Shown in pieces: positions 29,371 through 32,543 of a stretch of 32,543 bases of DNA (the first letter of the stretch is position 1; the number at the start of each line of letters is the position of its first letter). The notes beneath the pieces are model-generated. The model was not told where the DNA came from. It saw only the letters and a list, made by a program, of their open reading frames with translations, and did no database searches. The translations under genes were made by a program, and so were the position numbers. The stretch is taken from contig NZ_JANYGL010000032.1 in the NCBI RefSeq assembly GCF_025362435.1, positions 1-32,543 of the forward strand, written 5' to 3'. Source of the DNA: Polymorphobacter sp. (GTDB lineage: Bacteria > Pseudomonadota > Alphaproteobacteria > Sphingomonadales > Sphingomonadaceae).

Positions 29371-30392
29371 GCGCGCGGCGCGCTTTCCCGCTCGAGGCGT
29401 ATGTCGGGATCTATTTCCTCGTCTATCTGCCCAACGTCATCATCACCAAGCTGATCACCAGCCTGCCGCGCGGAGCCGGGATCCCGCCGCTGACCGGCCT
29501 CGAAACCCTGCCCGCATCGCTGATCCTCAACGCCATTTTGACCTACATCTTCATCTGGCTGGCCGGCTGGTATCGCGACGCCCACACCGTGACCGTCGCC
29601 GGACGGACGCTGCCGGTGCCGACGCGTTACACCGTGCTGTCGGGGATCGGGACGGCGCTGGTGCTGTTCACCGTGCCGCTGTCGTTCACCTTCAAGGGTG
29701 TCAGCATCCCGTTCATCCAGCTGCTGATGCGCGGCGATATCCTCGTCATCGCGCCGCTGGTCGACCTGATCTTCGGGCGTCGCGTCCGCTGGTGGAGCTG
29801 GACCGCGCTCGCGCTCGTCGCGGTTGCGCTGGCGATCACGCTGCACGATCGCGGCGGGCTCAAGCTGCCGCCGCTCGCGATCCTGACCGTCGTCCTCTAC
29901 ACGCTCGGCTACTTCATCCGCCTCGCGGTGATGACCCGCATCGCCAAGACCGGCGAGCCCGCCTCGATCCGCCGCTACTTCGTCGAGGAGAAGATGGTCG
30001 CGCTGCCGCTGTCGGTGCTGATCCTCGCAGGGATTTCGGCGTCGGGCTTCGGCGGCCAGTCGGGCGAGCTCGGCTTCGGTTTCATCACCATCTGGAGCGA
30101 CCCGGTGATGATCTGGATCGCCCTGATTGCGGTAACGCTGACAGCGATCTCGATCTTCTCGGCGATAATCCTGCTCGACGCCCGCGAGAACGCCTATTGC
30201 GTCCCGCTCGAACGCGCTTCGAGCCTGCTCGCCGGCATCTTCGGGTCGATCCTCCTCGCCTGGTGCTGGGGGTTGCGCATGCCCAACTCCGCCGAGCTCA
30301 CCGGCGCGGTCATCCTGATCGCCGCGATCGTGTTGCTGTCGGTCGCACCGCGGTTCGGCGCCAGCCGACGCGCACTCGCCGAGACACAATAG
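29367..30392 (+). CDS. Multi-pass membrane protein, DMT/EamA-like
   Basis: Integral inner-membrane protein of 341 residues with about ten hydrophobic segments. The stretch VSIPFIQLLMRGDILVIAP followed by LVDLIFGRRVRWWSWTAL resembles the inner repeats of drug/metabolite transporter (EamA/DMT) proteins, where a first half of about five helices ends with this kind of loop. The match is by pattern only; other membrane families remain possible. The ATG overlaps the CapA-type stop (ATGA), making it the third gene of the P450 operon. A carrier for the operon's substrate or product is the natural guess. I do not recognise a characterised homologue. Confidence 0.7.
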   Translation: MSARRAFPLEAYVGIYFLVYLPNVIITKLITSLPRGAGIPPLTGLETLPASLILNAILTYIFIWLAGWYRDAHTVTVAGRTLPVPTRYTVLSGIGTALVLFTVPLSFTFKGVSIPFIQLLMRGDILVIAPLVDLIFGRRVRWWSWTALALVAVALAITLHDRGGLKLPPLAILTVVLYTLGYFIRLAVMTRIAKTGEPASIRRYFVEEKMVALPLSVLILAGISASGFGGQSGELGFGFITIWSDPVMIWIALIAVTLTAISIFSAIILLDARENAYCVPLERASSLLAGIFGSILLAWCWGLRMPNSAELTGAVILIAAIVLLSVAPRFGASRRALAETQ

Positions 30393-30464
30393 CCAGCTTT
30401 TTCCACCACGTATCACCGCCAAGCGTCCCCCAAGAGGCGCACGGCTCAGCTCAAGGGGAGTGAC

Positions 30465-32408
30465 ATGAAGACCATTCGCTACAATCGACGGACCGCGACG
30501 CTTGCCGGAAGCGCGCTGGCGCTCGTCCTCGCGGCCCCTGCGTTCGGCCAGACGGCGCAGCCGCGCGATCAGGCCGTGCCCGATGCCGCGGCCGCCGCCA
30601 CGGCTTCACCCGCCGCCGCCGCGCCGCTGCCCGATGCAGCCGCTGAATCCGACATCGTCGTCACCGGCAGCCGCATCCGCGGCGTCACCGCGACCGGCTC
30701 GAACGTCATCGCCATCGACCAGGCGAAGATCGCCGAGGAGCCGGTGATCTCGACCAACGACCTCCTCCGCCGCCTGCCGCAGGTCGTCGGCCTCGGCACC
30801 AACCGCAACGGCGGCGCGGCTCAGAACGGCCAGGCCAATGCCACCCGCGGCGCCGGCATCAACCTGCGCGGCATCGGCACCAACGCGACGCTGCTGCTGT
30901 ACGACGGCAAGCGCTTTCCGCCGCAGGGCACGCAGGGTCAGTACACCGACCCCGCGGTCCTGCCGTCGATCGCCCTCGAGCGCGTCGAAGTCGTCGCCGA
31001 CGGCGCCTCGGCGATCTACGGGTCCGACGCGATCGCCGGCGTGGTCAACTTCATCCTGCGCAAGAAGCTCGACGGCGCCGAGTTCCGGCTGCGCAGCGGC
31101 CTGACCGAAGAGGGCTATAACGAGCAGCAGGCCGCCGCCATCGTCGGCAACACGTGGAGCACCGGCTCGGCGATGCTCGCGGGCGAATATACCCGCAACG
31201 ACGCGCTGATCGCCGGCGACCTACCGTTCTACAAGGATAACAATGTCAGCCGCGGCGGCCGCGATCTGCGGACGACCTTCTGCAATCCCGGGACGATCTC
31301 GGCGGGCGGCAGCACCTATGCGATCCCGGCGGGCGGCGTGACGCGCGCGAACGTCGGCTCGCTCACTGCCGGGACCGCCAACCGGTGCTTCTACAATACC
31401 AACGACGCGGTCATCCCGCAGCAGCAGCGCGTCAGCGCCGTCGGCAACTTGAGCCAGCAGATCGGCGACCGTATCCGCGTCTTCGCCGACGGCTATTATT
31501 CGTACCGCGAGGGTATCGACCTCGGGACCGGCGACACCTTCACCGCGACGGTGCGCAACACCAACCCGTTCTTCGTCTCGCCGGTGCCGGGCCTGACCTC
31601 CGAAACGGTCAACTACTCTCTGCTTCCCGAGCTTGGCGCCAACCGCAATCACTTCCATAGCTATTCGTGGAACCTGTCCGGCGGCGTCGAAGCCAAGCTC
31701 TTCGGCGACTGGGTGGCGACGGCCTATTATGCGCACGGCGAGTCGAAGGACATCGCCGACCGTCGCCTCGGGGTGAATTCCTCGGCGCTCGCAGCCGCGC
31801 TTGCCGATACCAACCCGGCAACCGCGCTCAACGTCTTCGGCGGCCCGAACAACCCGGCCACGTTGGCGCGGATCCACGACAACTACTTCATCATCGCCGG
31901 TGCGACGCGGCTCGATGTCGGCAACGTCCAGTTCGCCGGGTCGCTGTTCAGCCTTCCCGGCGGCAACGTCCGCGTCGCGGTCGGCGGCGAATATCGCAAG
32001 GAATACACCTTCACCGACCTGACTGTCGGCAGCAGCGTGGCGCAGGCGCACATCAAGGACGCAGGGTCGCGCAACGTCAAGGCGGGCTTCGGCGAGTTGT
32101 ACGTGCCGATCTTCGCCGGACCGAATGCCATCGACGGCATCCAGGAACTATCGCTGTCGCTCGCCGGACGCTACGAACATTACAGCGACTTCGGCGACAC
32201 GACGAACCCCAAGGTCGGCGTGACCTATCGCCCGGTTTCCGGCGTCACCTTCCGCGGCAGCTACGGCACGTCGTTCCGCGCCCCGACCTTCACCGAGGTG
32301 TCGACCGTCGCTGGTGGTGCCGGGCTGTATTACGACACGCTTCCCGGTGCCGGGGGCAACCTGACCGGCATCGGCATCGCCGGCGGTAATCCCAAGCTCA
32401 AGCCTTAG
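30465..32408 (+). pseudogene. TonB-dependent outer-membrane receptor, C-terminus lost to an IS insertion
   Basis: The visible 647 residues include a signal peptide (1-29, ending APAFGQ), an Ala/Pro-rich spacer, a TonB-box-like DIVVTGSRIRG (63-73), the plug domain (about 80-200: VISTNDLLRRLPQVV, RGIGTNATLLLYDGKR, VEVVADGASAIYGSDAIAGVVNF) and much of the beta barrel, up to TFRGSYGTSFRAPTFTEVS and GGNPKLKP. Complete receptors of this kind continue after that motif with several more strands and end in an aromatic residue; here a TAG follows at once and IS-type sequence begins. The missing barrel end should stop assembly, so this allele is probably inactive unless the rest lies beyond the IS. GGGGAG precedes the ATG. 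It follows the P450 operon by 72 bases and may have been its uptake receptor. Confidence 0.9.
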
Positions 32409-32543
32409 TGTCTGACCCGAAACTAAGTTGGGTGATATCAGTCTGTTGCGCTTGACGTGCTGGCACATGTTTGATTCTGCGGGTTTTGCGAAGAACTCGA
32501 AGGACATACGATGTGGACTGACACCACCCGGGCACAACATGCC
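32409..32543 (+). mobile_element. Left end of an insertion sequence, probably IS5 family
   Basis: Immediately after the broken receptor the composition drops in G+C and the sequence begins TGTCTGACCCGAAACTAAG, the sort of terminal inverted repeat that bounds IS elements. About 100 bases later a transposase-like start appears. The right end lies outside the window, so the inverted repeat and target duplication cannot be confirmed; the IS could begin one or a few bases earlier (TTA or TTAG would be plausible duplications). Confidence 0.7.
32511..32543 (+). CDS. Transposase, first 11 codons (runs off the window)
   Basis: ATG 32511 behind AAGGA opens a frame reading MWTDTTRAQHA to the end of the window. 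This start closely resembles IS5-family transposases, many of which begin MWT-TTR-QHAR and then continue with a conserved LTDAEW block. Eleven residues are too few for certainty; the IS-like left end upstream supports the call. Confidence 0.6.
   Translation, partial: MWTDTTRAQHA

Overview
The window is high-GC DNA from an alphaproteobacterium, most likely a member of the Sphingomonadales. The main support is a complete LigABC/LigI/LigU/LigJ/LigK-type protocatechuate 4,5-cleavage (meta-cleavage) pathway, as known from Sphingobium SYK-6. A sphingomonad-style TonB-dependent receptor and secreted S9 and M28 peptidases agree with this. Genus assignment from sequence reading alone is not possible.

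Layout: (1) 1-4814, housekeeping flank: the N-terminal end of a MerR-type regulator, an unusually AT-rich gap, ftsK (-), a divergent UbiH/COQ6-type hydroxylase and a small VOC protein. (2) 5079-8132, a two-gene ABC importer made of a fused double permease and an ATPase with an AAA-associated C-terminal domain; no binding protein is nearby. (3) 8144-11857, divergent secreted S9 and M28 peptidases. (4) 11949-21136, the protocatechuate 4,5-cleavage locus: ligK-ligU-ligI on the minus strand, a divergent LysR-type regulator with a frameshifted tandem HTH, then a tightly overlapping plus-strand operon (DUF1932-type oxidoreductase, ligJ, ligA, ligB, ligC, pobA). (5) 21209-23529, a vanillin-type aldehyde dehydrogenase and a hydroxycinnamoyl-CoA hydratase/lyase, closed by a strong hairpin. 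(6) 23643-25923, two convergent secreted alpha/beta hydrolases. (7) 25986-32408, a LacI regulator and a divergent overlapping operon of cytochrome P450, CapA-type metallophosphoesterase and multi-pass membrane protein, then a TonB-dependent receptor cut short by an IS element whose left end runs off the window.

Together, regions 4 and 5 convert feruloyl/p-coumaroyl-CoA to vanillin/4-hydroxybenzaldehyde, then to vanillate/4-hydroxybenzoate. PobA makes protocatechuate from 4-hydroxybenzoate, and LigAB, LigC, LigI, LigU, LigJ and LigK take protocatechuate to pyruvate and oxaloacetate. Feruloyl-CoA synthetase, vanillate O-demethylase and an aromatic-acid permease are not in the window.

The least conventional part is region 7. 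Two LacI-type operators, one a perfect match to TGNAANCGNTTNCA and one with a single mismatch, flank the lacI gene on both sides. One sits at the P450 operon promoter and the other upstream of an alpha/beta hydrolase, which points to a LacI-controlled module. Its P450 lacks the usual I-helix acid-alcohol pair. The substrate is unknown.
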